DNA of 64,000 bases, taken from positions 62,001-126,000 of the forward strand of contig PZPC01000002.1 in assembly GCA_003045895.1 (NCBI GenBank), written 5' to 3'. Under the pieces are notes generated by a model. That model searched no databases. It saw only the letters and a list, made by a program, of their open reading frames with translations, and was not told the DNA's origin. This document shows, piece by piece, positions 17,764 through 25,807 of the stretch. Made by a program: the position numbers and the translations under genes. The stretch comes from Bacteroidota bacterium. Lineage in GTDB: Bacteria > Bacteroidota > Bacteroidia > Chitinophagales > Saprospiraceae. The stretch's first letter is position 1, and each line of letters opens with the position of its first letter.

Positions 17764-18438
17764 TTATTTTAAATAGGTGCGGTTGATCATGGGATGGTGT
17801 TCGTCCGTGGGCCCAAAATCGGAATCCGGATGGTAGGCAATAACCAGTAATTCTTCGGTCTCGGTAGCAAAACTGTGTGGTGCGTGGGGCAGTATAACAA
17901 AGGCCTGCCCCGCCACCAATGGATAAGACTGCGCTGGCGTAATACACTGTCCGCTACCCGCTACGATCATCCCCGCCCGCAACGAAGGGTGGGTGTGTTG
18001 GTGCTGGAAAGTATGCCGGGGAATATGCAACAAATTCAGGCAGGGATCACCCAGTAAGGGCGGTGCAATGAGCAGCGAATCGGTGCACCCATCCATGTAG
18101 CGGAGTCGACCGCGGGCTTCCACGGGGCCACCCATCATAAAAAACGCCTGGTGTTCTGTTTGCGTGACCAGCAAACCTTCGCCGGTACCACTCATTTCCA
18201 AGGGGTCGGGCGAGGCAAAATACATGCCTGCCCGCAGCAGAAAAGTGCCCTGGGGTGTATCCAGTTGCGCTTCTCCATGCTGGATAAACCCCCAACAACT
18301 GCCCTGGCTACTGGTTGTGGCCAGACGCCCCCCTGCCCAGAATTGCACCCGAACCTGCGCCTGCTCATGGCGGATGGTGAACAGCCGATCGACCTGGTTG
18401 CGCAAAAGCAAAAAAGCGGGGAATGTTGTACCTTCCAC
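17764..18438 (-). CDS. double-cupin protein
   Basis: About 224 residues from a GTG start at 18436-18438; the open frame continues upstream without an ATG, so the true start is uncertain. Two cupin-like beta-barrels are visible: residues about 28-95 and 130-205. The second holds a metal-site pattern, H146, H148 and H150 in FQHQHTHP, and H185/H188 in PHAPHSF; the first lacks the histidines. Cupins of this type are small-molecule sensors, isomerases or dioxygenases. It is first in the cluster with the zinc-ribbon and asparagine-synthetase-like genes. The role is unknown. Confidence 0.7.
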   Translation of the reverse strand: MEGTTFPAFLLLRNQVDRLFTIRHEQAQVRVQFWAGGRLATTSSQGSCWGFIQHGEAQLDTPQGTFLLRAGMYFASPDPLEMSGTGEGLLVTQTEHQAFFMMGGPVEARGRLRYMDGCTDSLLIAPPLLGDPCLNLLHIPRHTFQHQHTHPSLRAGMIVAGSGQCITPAQSYPLVAGQAFVILPHAPHSFATETEELLVIAYHPDSDFGPTDEHHPMINRTYLK

Positions 18439-18572
18439 ATCGGGGTATTGAAGGAGCTGAATAATAGCCCAAAATAGTATTTTTATACTTTTTGTCGAAA
18501 AATTGACGCCGCCAACCGGAAACAGTCTACCCTCCAGGCAACAAACAGCCCCCCTTAAACGTATTTAAAACA

Positions 18573-18580
18573 TATTTTTG
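18573..18580 (+). promoter_or_regulatory. candidate -7 promoter box for the 98-residue gene
   Basis: TATTTTTG matches TAnnTTTG and ends 21 bp before the ATG at 18602. No -33 TTTG at the expected distance. Confidence 0.45.
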
Positions 18581-18601
18581 CCCAAAATAAAAGCATAGGA
18601 A

Positions 18602-18898
18602 ATGAAAAATGCCTATATGGTGGAGTTTGACCTCCCCACAGTATTCAACGAAGAATTTATGGCACTCATTCCTCGCCAGCGTTTTGTGATCAACCAAATG
18701 ATGGCCGAAGGAAGCGTACAAAACTACAGCCTGTCGCTCGACCGCTCGCGGCTGTGGGCGGTGATGGCATCAGAAAATGAGTTTACGCTCATGGAGGAAA
18801 TTTCCCGTTTCCCCTTGATCGACTTTATGGTACCGCATATTTCGCGGTTGATGTTTCACAACTCCTCTTCCGATGTAATGGAGTTCTCGCTGAACTAA
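18602..18898 (+). CDS. muconolactone isomerase-like small protein (putative)
   Basis: A 98-residue protein, MKNAYMVEFDLP onward, with alternating beta and helix segments: a first strand (MVEFDLP), a helix with FMALIPRQRFVINQMMAEG, a strand YSLSLDRSRLWAVMASEN, a helix FTLMEEISRFP and a last strand. This is the layout of ferredoxin-like dimeric alpha/beta barrels such as muconolactone isomerase and YciI. No catalytic residue can be named. It is probably monocistronic, divergent from the cupin cluster. Confidence 0.65.
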   Translation: MKNAYMVEFDLPTVFNEEFMALIPRQRFVINQMMAEGSVQNYSLSLDRSRLWAVMASENEFTLMEEISRFPLIDFMVPHISRLMFHNSSSDVMEFSLN

Positions 18899-18969
18899 AG
18901 GGACGTAAAAAAACGCAACGCCTAAATTTTCGGTTAAACTACTAATATCCATTTCTCAGGCAGCAAATC

Positions 18970-18999
18970 TTTGTGCCAGGTCTTTTTATGATACCTTTG
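18970..18999 (+). promoter_or_regulatory. promoter of the marC-like gene
   Basis: TTTG (18970-18973), an 18-bp spacer and TACCTTTG (18992-18999) together fit the two-part Bacteroidota promoter (TTTG N19-21 TAnnTTTG) within one base of spacing. The ATG at 19024 follows 24 bp later, which supports that start. Confidence 0.65.
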
Positions 19000-19023
19000 T
19001 GCTATCAATTCAAAAGGCCACCT

Positions 19024-19662
19024 ATGGTAAGTTTGTTTTTTTCTGTCTTAGCCTCCCTTTTTGCCGTGGTTAATCCGCTGGGTGCGGTGCCCGTTTTTCT
19101 GGCGCTAACGGGTGAATACGAAAGTGCCGAACGCACGCGTGTCGCCCGCTCTTCCAGCATGTATTTTGTAGCCATTCTACTGACCTTCTTCCTGGCGGGT
19201 AACGTCATTCTCAGCTTTTTCGGTATTTCCCTCAATGCCTTGCGAATCGCGGGTGGGTTGATTATCCTTCATTCTGGCTACGGGCTGCTGAAAGGACAGT
19301 CTGCCGGCAGCCGCAGTATCAACAAAGCCGTTAAAGATGAAGCCCACGCCAAAGACGATATTTCGTTTACGCCCCTGGCCATGCCTTTGCTGTCCGGGCC
19401 GGGATCGATCTCCTTATTAATCGGTTTGTTTGCCGAAAACAACGACTGGATCCGGCGCGGGGTGATCGTGTTTACCATTTTTGCGATGGGCCTGGTGGTG
19501 TTTTTAATTTTCCGCTCCGCCCCCTACCTCTTTCGGGTGCTGGGCGTTTCCGGCTTGAAAGCCCTGTCCCGCATTATGGGTTTTTTAGTTATGAGCATTG
19601 GTATTCAATACATCATTGCCGGACTGGTCAACCTGGTACAATCCTTTTTGGCACAGCAGTAA
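19024..19662 (+). CDS. MarC family integral membrane protein (UPF0056)
   Basis: 212 residues from the ATG at 19024; an in-frame GTG at 18973 lies within the promoter and is rejected. There are six predicted membrane helices. The first carries FFSVLASLFAVVNPLGAVPVF, and the fourth region AMPLLSGPGSISLLIGL, both typical of MarC. Despite the name, the family is not shown to confer drug resistance and its substrate is unknown. The marR-type gene follows 72 bp later on the same strand. Confidence 0.88.
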   Translation: MVSLFFSVLASLFAVVNPLGAVPVFLALTGEYESAERTRVARSSSMYFVAILLTFFLAGNVILSFFGISLNALRIAGGLIILHSGYGLLKGQSAGSRSINKAVKDEAHAKDDISFTPLAMPLLSGPGSISLLIGLFAENNDWIRRGVIVFTIFAMGLVVFLIFRSAPYLFRVLGVSGLKALSRIMGFLVMSIGIQYIIAGLVNLVQSFLAQQ

Positions 19663-19734
19663 GCATTGCTTGCTTAACCTCCTTTTTACATTTTTTATCG
19701 TCGCTGTGAACCAAGTTTCACCAAAGCTGTTCAT

Positions 19735-20202
19735 ATGGTTGCAAACGCAACCTTATTTACCTTGACAAACAACGCACTCATCATCGATCCTTTGCTTTTT
19801 CTCACCATCCGGTTTGGCCGGTTGGTAGCCAACATCATGCAGCAACGCCTGAACCAGGAAGAGCAGCACCTGATGGGGCCGCACATGGGAATCCTCTGGG
19901 ATCTCATGCAGCACGATGGCGTGCGTCAGCAAGATTTAGCGATCTCGAGCCTCAAGGACAAAGCAACTATTACGCGCTCGGTGAGGGTTTTAGAGCAGGA
20001 AGAATTTGTATTGCGGGCACCCGATCCGATTGACAAACGCACCAAACGCATCTACCTAACGGCCAAAGGTCGGCGCTTTTTTTTGCGCATGGTGCCCACC
20101 ACACACCAGATCATGGAAGAAGCCAAAAGCACGATCTCTGCCCAGGATCTGGAAACATGTGCAGAAGTTTTGCAAAAAATGTACAACAACTTAAACAAGT
20201 AG
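19735..20202 (+). CDS. MarR family transcriptional regulator
   Basis: 155 residues with the winged helix-turn-helix of the family at about 45-110: a recognition helix around QQDLAISSLKDKATITRSVRVLEQ and the wing RAPDPIDKRTKRIYLTAKG. MarR proteins are usually repressors released by small aromatic ligands. The gene precedes an RND adaptor and pump on the same strand. Matching inverted repeats at its start and its stop codons (19738-19751 and 20202-20215) are candidate sites for autoregulation and for control of the pump. Confidence 0.93.
   Translation: MVANATLFTLTNNALIIDPLLFLTIRFGRLVANIMQQRLNQEEQHLMGPHMGILWDLMQHDGVRQQDLAISSLKDKATITRSVRVLEQEEFVLRAPDPIDKRTKRIYLTAKGRRFFLRMVPTTHQIMEEAKSTISAQDLETCAEVLQKMYNNLNK
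19738..19751. promoter_or_regulatory. candidate MarR operator 1
   Basis: GTTGCAAACGCAAC, the core of a perfect GGTTGC/GCAACC inverted repeat (19737-19752), overlaps the first codons of the marR-type gene. Same half-sites and spacing as the second site at 20202-20215. Confidence 0.5.
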
Positions 20203-20220
20203 TTGCAGAATCAACTACTT
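20197..20220. promoter_or_regulatory. candidate MarR operator 2 in front of the efflux genes
   Basis: Perfect 9-bp inverted repeat AAGTAGTTG (20197-20205) / CAACTACTT (20212-20220) with a 6-bp spacer, 56 bp upstream of the adaptor ATG. Its core GTTGCAGAATCAAC (20202-20215) has the same GTTGC-N4-(G/T)CAAC layout as operator 1. Confidence 0.55.
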
Positions 20221-20276
20221 ACCATTGAATAAATTTTCTCCCGCCGCTAAATGGCAAATAAAAATTGGTTTGAGGT

Positions 20277-21464
20277 ATGAATGATTTAACCAAACGCCGC
20301 TTATCCATCGTTGTCGCAGTACTGGTCATTATTGCTGCCGTTTTGGGTCAAAACTATTTGGCCAGCCAGAAGGCTGAAGCGCCCAAGAAGCTGCAAGAGG
20401 TGCGGGTCAAGCAAGTAGAGGTCTTATCCGTCAAAAACGAGTCCATCTCTACTACCCTGGACGTGCAGGGTCAGTTGGCTGCTTTCGATAAGATCGAGCT
20501 GTACGCCGAAGTGGGTGGTATCCTGAAAAGCACGAGCCGGCCTTTTAAGATCGGAACTTTTTTCGCGAAAGGTGCTTCTATTTTGGAAATCGACAATACC
20601 GAAGCCTACCTGGCTCTGTTGGCCCAGAAGAGCACGCTGATGAATACCATTGCGCAGGCCATGCCCGATTTAAAAATAGACTATCCCGAGAGCTTTCCCA
20701 CCTGGGAAAAGTACCTCAATGGTTTTTCGGTTGAATCCCCCATTAAAGCCCTGCCCGCTGCCCAGTCTGATCGGGAAAAGCGTTTTGTAGCGGCGCGCAA
20801 CCTCCTGACCCAGTACTACAACATTAAAAGCCAGGAAGAGCGGCTGGGGAAATACATTCTCCGGGCACCTTTTGGTGGCGTACTGACGGAAGCCAACGTA
20901 CAGCCTGGAACCGTCATTCGCGTCGGACAGAAACTCGGTGAGTTGATGGCAACTGGCAATTACGAGCTCGTAACCACCGTTCCGCTGGCCGACCTCAACT
21001 ACATTAAAGTAGGAAACAATGTACAACTGACCTCCGAAGATATTCCTGGTCAGTGGGATGGGCGCGTCAAGCGTATCAGCGACCAGATCGACGCGGGCTC
21101 CCAAACCGTTCAGGTTTTTATTGGTGTAAATGGTAAAGATTTGCGCGAGGGCATGTACCTGCGTGGAACGGTCACCGCCCGTTCGGTAGAAAACGCCATG
21201 CGCTTGCCCCGTGAGCTGATTGTCAACCAGCAAGCGGTTTACGAAGTACAACAAGACAGCATTTTACGCCTCCTACCCATCAAATTGATCAAGCTGGAAG
21301 CACAAAGCGCCATCGTCAGTGGCTTACCCCTGGGTGCGGCACTGGTGAATAAAACAATTCCCGGGGCTTTTGAAGGGATGAAAGTAAAGGTAAGCACTCC
21401 CCAAACACCGGCCAGTAAAGCGGGTGGAACAGCAATAGCAGCCCCTCGGAGCGCTAATAAATAA
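20277..21464 (+). CDS. RND efflux periplasmic adaptor (membrane fusion protein)
   Basis: 395 residues. An N-terminal membrane anchor (about 9-30) is followed by a periplasmic adaptor with the lipoyl-like halves (VQGQLAAFDKIELYAEVGGIL near 61-81, and APFGGVLTEANVQPGTVIRVGQ near 198-219), an unusually short hairpin, a beta-barrel and a membrane-proximal domain. It links an inner-membrane pump to an outer-membrane channel. It lies 79 bp before the pump gene and downstream of the MarR regulator, and is probably regulated by it. Confidence 0.9.
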   Translation: MNDLTKRRLSIVVAVLVIIAAVLGQNYLASQKAEAPKKLQEVRVKQVEVLSVKNESISTTLDVQGQLAAFDKIELYAEVGGILKSTSRPFKIGTFFAKGASILEIDNTEAYLALLAQKSTLMNTIAQAMPDLKIDYPESFPTWEKYLNGFSVESPIKALPAAQSDREKRFVAARNLLTQYYNIKSQEERLGKYILRAPFGGVLTEANVQPGTVIRVGQKLGELMATGNYELVTTVPLADLNYIKVGNNVQLTSEDIPGQWDGRVKRISDQIDAGSQTVQVFIGVNGKDLREGMYLRGTVTARSVENAMRLPRELIVNQQAVYEVQQDSILRLLPIKLIKLEAQSAIVSGLPLGAALVNKTIPGAFEGMKVKVSTPQTPASKAGGTAIAAPRSANK

Positions 21465-21543
21465 CGTGCCCACTTCGTAGTTGGCCGAAAATCAAGCGAC
21501 CAACTTTCTCTTTGAGATTTTTATCATCTACATTTTTTAGCTT

Positions 21544-24500
21544 ATGCGCGGCATAGTCAGTTATTTCATCAAATACCCGGTAGCAGCCAACCTGCTGATG
21601 TTTGGTATTTTCATCCTTGGTTTTTTTGGCGCCAAGAGCATGAAAACTACTTTTTTTCCCGAAGTCGAAAGCCGGATCATCAGTATCCAGGCCATCTACC
21701 CCGGTGCTTCTCCCGAAGAAGTGGAGGAAGGTATTGTGAGCAAAATCGAAGACAACCTCAAGGGGCTCACGGGTGTAGAGCGCTACACCTCGGTCAGTAG
21801 TGAAAACAGCGGCTCCATTACGGTCGAAGTCCTCAAAGGTTACGATACCGACATCATCCTTCAGGATGTAAAAAATGCGGTAGATCGTATCAGTTCCTTC
21901 CCGACCAGCATGGAGCCCCTGGTGGTTTACAAACGCGAAAACCTTGGGCAAGCGATCAGCATGGCCATCAGTGGTGACGTGAGCCTGGCCACCCTCAAAC
22001 GCTACGGCCGGGAAGTGGAGAATGACCTGCTGGCGATGCCGGGGCTTTCCAAAGTGGAACTGAGTGGCTTTCCTGAGGAGGAGATCGAGATTGCCTTCCG
22101 CGAACGCGACCTCCGGGCTTTTGGCCTCACCTTCCAGGAAGCCGCCGATGCTGTACGGCGGTCCAACGTAGACATTACCGGTGGTACTATCAAAGGCAAA
22201 CGGGAAGAATTGTTGGTGCGCGCCCGTGGCAAGGAATATTTTGCGGACGGGCTGTTGGATATTGTCGTAAAAAATACCCCGGATGGTGGAGCCGTCCGCC
22301 TGCAGCAGGTGGCCGACGTCAAGGACCGTTGGTCCGACACCCCCAACCGTTCCTTTCTCGATGGCAAACCCTCGGTGGTTGTCAACGTCCAGAATACCCT
22401 GGAAGAAGACATGGTAAGCATTACCGACCAGGTCAAAATTTACGCCGAAAATTTCAATAAAACCCACACCGAAGTAGGAATCACCATATCCCGTGACAAC
22501 AGCATCATTCTTAAACAGCGCCGGGAACTCCTCACGACCAACGGAATCATTGGCTTTCTCATCGTGGTGGTATTTTTAGCGATGTTCCTGCACTGGCGCC
22601 TGGCCTTCTGGGTGGCCCTGGCCATTCCCTTGTCTTTTGCCGGCATGTTCATTGTCGCCAACCTCATTGGCGTTACCATCAATGTCATTTCCCTTTTTGG
22701 GATGATCATTGTGATCGGTATCCTGGTGGACGATGGCATTGTAATCGGCGAAAATATATACCAGCGCTACGAAGCCGGCGAAGACCGGTTTGTGGCCGCG
22801 GTAGAGGGTACGATGCAGGTTATTCCGGCCGTATTTGCGGCTATTGTCACCACGATTATTGGTTTTGGCAGTTTCTTATTCATCGACGGCCGCCTGGGCG
22901 ATTTCTTTAGTGAAATGGCCATTGTGGTTATTTTTTCCCTCGTTTTTTCCCTCATCGAAGGCGTCCTGATCTTACCCACTCACGTGGCCCACTCCAAGGC
23001 ACTCAGCAAAAATCGCCAACCCAATAAAGTGCAGAAGTGGTTTGACGATTTAATGAATAAAATTCGCGACGGCATTTATGCGCCAACTTTGCGCTTTTCC
23101 ATGAACCACAAAGCCTTGGTGAGCAGCTTGTTTATCGGTGGTTTTTTACTAACCATTGGTGGCATTCAGGGTGGGATCATTCAAACGACCTTCTTTCCGG
23201 TCATCGAGCGCGACGATGTCAACATTACCCTGCAAATGCCCGCGGGTACGCGCGAAGACATTACCCTGGGGTGGCTCGAACGCATAGAAGAAGCGACCTG
23301 GGAGGTCAACAAGGATTTAAGCGAAAAGTATTTCAACAACGAGAAGCAAGTTATTGAGAAAGTAGAAGTTACCCTGGGTCCCAGCACCTACAAGGGTAGT
23401 ATCTCGGTAGCCCTCCTCGACGGTGAAAACCGGGAAGGGTTGGCTTTGCGCACCGTTATCAATGCCATCCGCGAAAAAATGGGCCCCGTAGACGCTGCCG
23501 AAGTGTTGAGCTTTGGTGCCCAGTCCAGCTTTGGCAAACCCGTCTCTATTTCTTTGGTTGGAACCAATTACGAAGAACTCCGTGCGGCCACCGAAGAAGT
23601 GAAAACCGAGATGAACCAACTGGTAGAACTGGCCGACGTCATCGACAACAACCAGGAAGGCCTCCGCGAGGTTAACATTATCCTCAAGGAAAAAGCCCGC
23701 TTTCTGGGGCTCGACATCCAGGATATTGTCGGGCAGGTCCGGCAAGGTTTCTTCGGTACGGAAGCCCAGCGTTTGCAGCGCGGAGAGGACGAGGTTCGTG
23801 TTTGGTTGCGTTACGCGGAACAGGATCGCGGCTCAATACAAGACCTTACCCATATGCGGGTGCGCTTCCCCGACGGGCGGGAATTCCCCCTCTCCGAGAT
23901 CGCTGATCTGGATATCCAACGGGGGGTCATTGGCATCAACCACATCGACGGTAAGCGCGAAATAAAAGTAGAATCAGACATCGCCAACGACCAGGTGTCG
24001 GTTAGTGATGTAACCACCCGCCTGCAGGAGGAAATTGTTCCCCGCATTCTGGCCAACTACCCCACGGTAGCGGCCCAGTACGAGGGACAAAACCGCGAAC
24101 AGGCCAAATCAGCCGTTTCAATCCAGAAGGTAGGAGCCATTACCCTGGCGTTGATGTTCTTCGTCATTGCGCTGACCTTCCGCTCCATTGGTCAGACCTT
24201 TATGGTCTTTATGCTCATTCCTTTTGCCTTCATTGGCGTGGGTTGGGGGCATTGGTTCATGGGCGCGCCGATCAGCCTGTTCTCTTTCCTGGGTATCATT
24301 GCCCTGATTGGTATTTTGGTCAACGATGCCCTGGTCTTTATCAGCACTTACAATGACCTGCTACGCAACGGGCAACCGCAAATGGAAGCACTCTACGAAG
24401 CGGGAATCAGCCGCTTCCGGCCCATCTTGCTGACATCGCTGACGACCTTCGCCGGTCTGGCTCCCTTGATGCTGGAAAAGAGTTTGCAGGCCCAGTTTCT

Positions 24501-24696
24501 GATCCCCATGGCCATTAGTGTAAGCTTTGGCCTGCTGGCAGCCACCGTTGTTATCTTACTGATGCTGCCAATCTTACTGATCGTACTGAACCGCTTCCGC
24601 GTCTACCGCGATTATGCCTGGAACGGTAAAAAACCCGAATACCGCGAAGTGGAACCCGCTTACCGGGAGGGGGTGCCGGTAGCCGAGGAAGTGTAA
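21544..24696 (+). CDS. RND efflux pump, inner-membrane transporter
   Basis: 1050 residues, full length for AcrB/HAE1-type pumps. The twelve membrane segments are split by two large periplasmic loops. Motifs: YPGASPEEVEEGIVSKIED near 57-75, the proton-relay helix with GMIIVIGILVDDGIVIGENIYQR near 385-407, and in the second half LGIIALIGILVNDALVFI. It forms a tripartite pump with the adaptor upstream; a TolC-type gene three genes downstream (25782) could be the outer-membrane part. Substrates cannot be predicted. Confidence 0.95.
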   Translation: MRGIVSYFIKYPVAANLLMFGIFILGFFGAKSMKTTFFPEVESRIISIQAIYPGASPEEVEEGIVSKIEDNLKGLTGVERYTSVSSENSGSITVEVLKGYDTDIILQDVKNAVDRISSFPTSMEPLVVYKRENLGQAISMAISGDVSLATLKRYGREVENDLLAMPGLSKVELSGFPEEEIEIAFRERDLRAFGLTFQEAADAVRRSNVDITGGTIKGKREELLVRARGKEYFADGLLDIVVKNTPDGGAVRLQQVADVKDRWSDTPNRSFLDGKPSVVVNVQNTLEEDMVSITDQVKIYAENFNKTHTEVGITISRDNSIILKQRRELLTTNGIIGFLIVVVFLAMFLHWRLAFWVALAIPLSFAGMFIVANLIGVTINVISLFGMIIVIGILVDDGIVIGENIYQRYEAGEDRFVAAVEGTMQVIPAVFAAIVTTIIGFGSFLFIDGRLGDFFSEMAIVVIFSLVFSLIEGVLILPTHVAHSKALSKNRQPNKVQKWFDDLMNKIRDGIYAPTLRFSMNHKALVSSLFIGGFLLTIGGIQGGIIQTTFFPVIERDDVNITLQMPAGTREDITLGWLERIEEATWEVNKDLSEKYFNNEKQVIEKVEVTLGPSTYKGSISVALLDGENREGLALRTVINAIREKMGPVDAAEVLSFGAQSSFGKPVSISLVGTNYEELRAATEEVKTEMNQLVELADVIDNNQEGLREVNIILKEKARFLGLDIQDIVGQVRQGFFGTEAQRLQRGEDEVRVWLRYAEQDRGSIQDLTHMRVRFPDGREFPLSEIADLDIQRGVIGINHIDGKREIKVESDIANDQVSVSDVTTRLQEEIVPRILANYPTVAAQYEGQNREQAKSAVSIQKVGAITLALMFFVIALTFRSIGQTFMVFMLIPFAFIGVGWGHWFMGAPISLFSFLGIIALIGILVNDALVFISTYNDLLRNGQPQMEALYEAGISRFRPILLTSLTTFAGLAPLMLEKSLQAQFLIPMAISVSFGLLAATVVILLMLPILLIVLNRFRVYRDYAWNGKKPEYREVEPAYREGVPVAEEV

Positions 24697-24729
24697 TGGT
24701 TTTTGATGAACGTACCTGCTATTTCCTAC

Positions 24730-24748
24730 ACCGGGCAATTTGCCCGGT
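24730..24748 (+). terminator. hairpin after the RND pump gene
   Basis: ACCGGGCA (24730-24737) / TGCCCGGT (24741-24748), a perfect 8-bp stem with a 3-nt ATT loop, 33 bp after the pump stop codon. There is no T-run, so it may slow or partly stop transcription or protect the 3' end rather than act as a full terminator. Confidence 0.4.
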
Positions 24749-24789
24749 TGGTGGCCGTAAACATGAATTTTTGAAATAAAAAACAGCAT

Positions 24790-25323
24790 ATGCGCAAGCG
24801 AATAGCCCTGGACATGGACGAAGTGGTAGCCAACGTACTACCTAAATTCCTGGATGCTTACGAGCTGACGTTTGGGCAGCGGCTGCAACGCGCCGACTAC
24901 TGGGGCAAAAAAGTATATGATATCCCCGGTGCGGAACACCTGCGGGAAGTCTTGCGAGACAAAGGTTTTTTCCGCGATCTGCCCCTCATGGAAAATAGCC
25001 AGGAAGTGGTGCAGGAACTGCACGAACACTACGACATTTTCTTTACCACTGCTGCCATGGAATTTCGCAATTCCCTGGAAGACAAATACGACTGGCTGCG
25101 GGACCATTTTCCGTTCATCAGCTGGAAAAATTTTGTCTTTTGCGGAGACAAGAGCATCCTGCGCGCCGACTACATGATTGATGACCACCCCCGCAACCTG
25201 GTTGCTTTCCAGGGTAAAGGGCTTTTGTTTACAGCGTCGCACAATACCGACGAAAACCGCTTCACCCGGGTAAATGACTGGCTGGAAGTTCGCGACTTTT
25301 TTCGGCAGGAACGAGGACTGTAA
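24790..25323 (+). CDS. 5'(3')-deoxyribonucleotidase-like HAD phosphatase (NT5C family)
   Basis: 177 residues. HAD motif I is DMDEV with the nucleophile D8 and acid/base D10; motif II is FFTTAAM; the late motif is DYMIDDHPRNL with paired Asp residues. The family dephosphorylates deoxyribonucleoside monophosphates and helps regulate dNTP pools. It lies 93 bp after the pump gene, beyond a hairpin, so co-transcription is uncertain. Confidence 0.85.
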   Translation: MRKRIALDMDEVVANVLPKFLDAYELTFGQRLQRADYWGKKVYDIPGAEHLREVLRDKGFFRDLPLMENSQEVVQELHEHYDIFFTTAAMEFRNSLEDKYDWLRDHFPFISWKNFVFCGDKSILRADYMIDDHPRNLVAFQGKGLLFTASHNTDENRFTRVNDWLEVRDFFRQERGL

Positions 25324-25402
25324 ACCCTTTGACCATGGCGGGTGATTTTATCGTAGCCAACGGGTACAGCCATTTTACCTGTTCTTGAAATACAAACAGC
25401 CC

Positions 25403-25807
25403 ATGAATCGGGAAAAAATAATCCTTCTTTTCGGCCAAAAAGCACGCTTCGCCGTTGGGGGAGCACTGGCTACGGGTGTGGATTACCTGATCTATTTTCA
25501 ACTTTTCCGGCAGGGCGTAGCGCCGGTGATCGCGCAGGGAGTAGCTTATTCCGTTTCGGTAATTGTCAACTTCTTGTTTCAAAAATATTTTGTTTTTGAA
25601 ATGCAACGCTCTTCCCGTTCCACCTTCCTGCTGAGTATGCTGGTATCGGTGGGAGGGCTGCTAATCAGCTCCGGGATGATCTATAGCTTTAACCTGTTTA
25701 CTTATTTTCAGTCCCACCAATTGGTAGCCAAGCTGCTGACGACGGGGCTGGTATTTTTCTACAATTTTTACTGCAAGCGCTATGTATTCGAAAAGCGATT
25801 TTTTTAA
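25403..25807 (+). CDS. GtrA family membrane protein
   Basis: 134 residues from the ATG at 25403; an in-frame TTG at 25385 is less likely. Four membrane helices are visible, with FAVGGALATGVDYLIYFQLF first and the family pattern VSVIVNFLFQKYFVF in the middle. GtrA proteins are thought to flip polyprenyl-linked sugars for cell-surface glycans. It overlaps the next gene by 26 bp. Confidence 0.85.
   Translation: MNREKIILLFGQKARFAVGGALATGVDYLIYFQLFRQGVAPVIAQGVAYSVSVIVNFLFQKYFVFEMQRSSRSTFLLSMLVSVGGLLISSGMIYSFNLFTYFQSHQLVAKLLTTGLVFFYNFYCKRYVFEKRFF

Noticed and set aside
22980-22998. CACGTG at 22981, considered as a third parS
   Set aside because: The flanks do not match TGTT/AACA (ACTCACGTGGCC); it is a chance occurrence within the RND pump coding sequence. 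The CACGTG at about 47641 fails in the same way.
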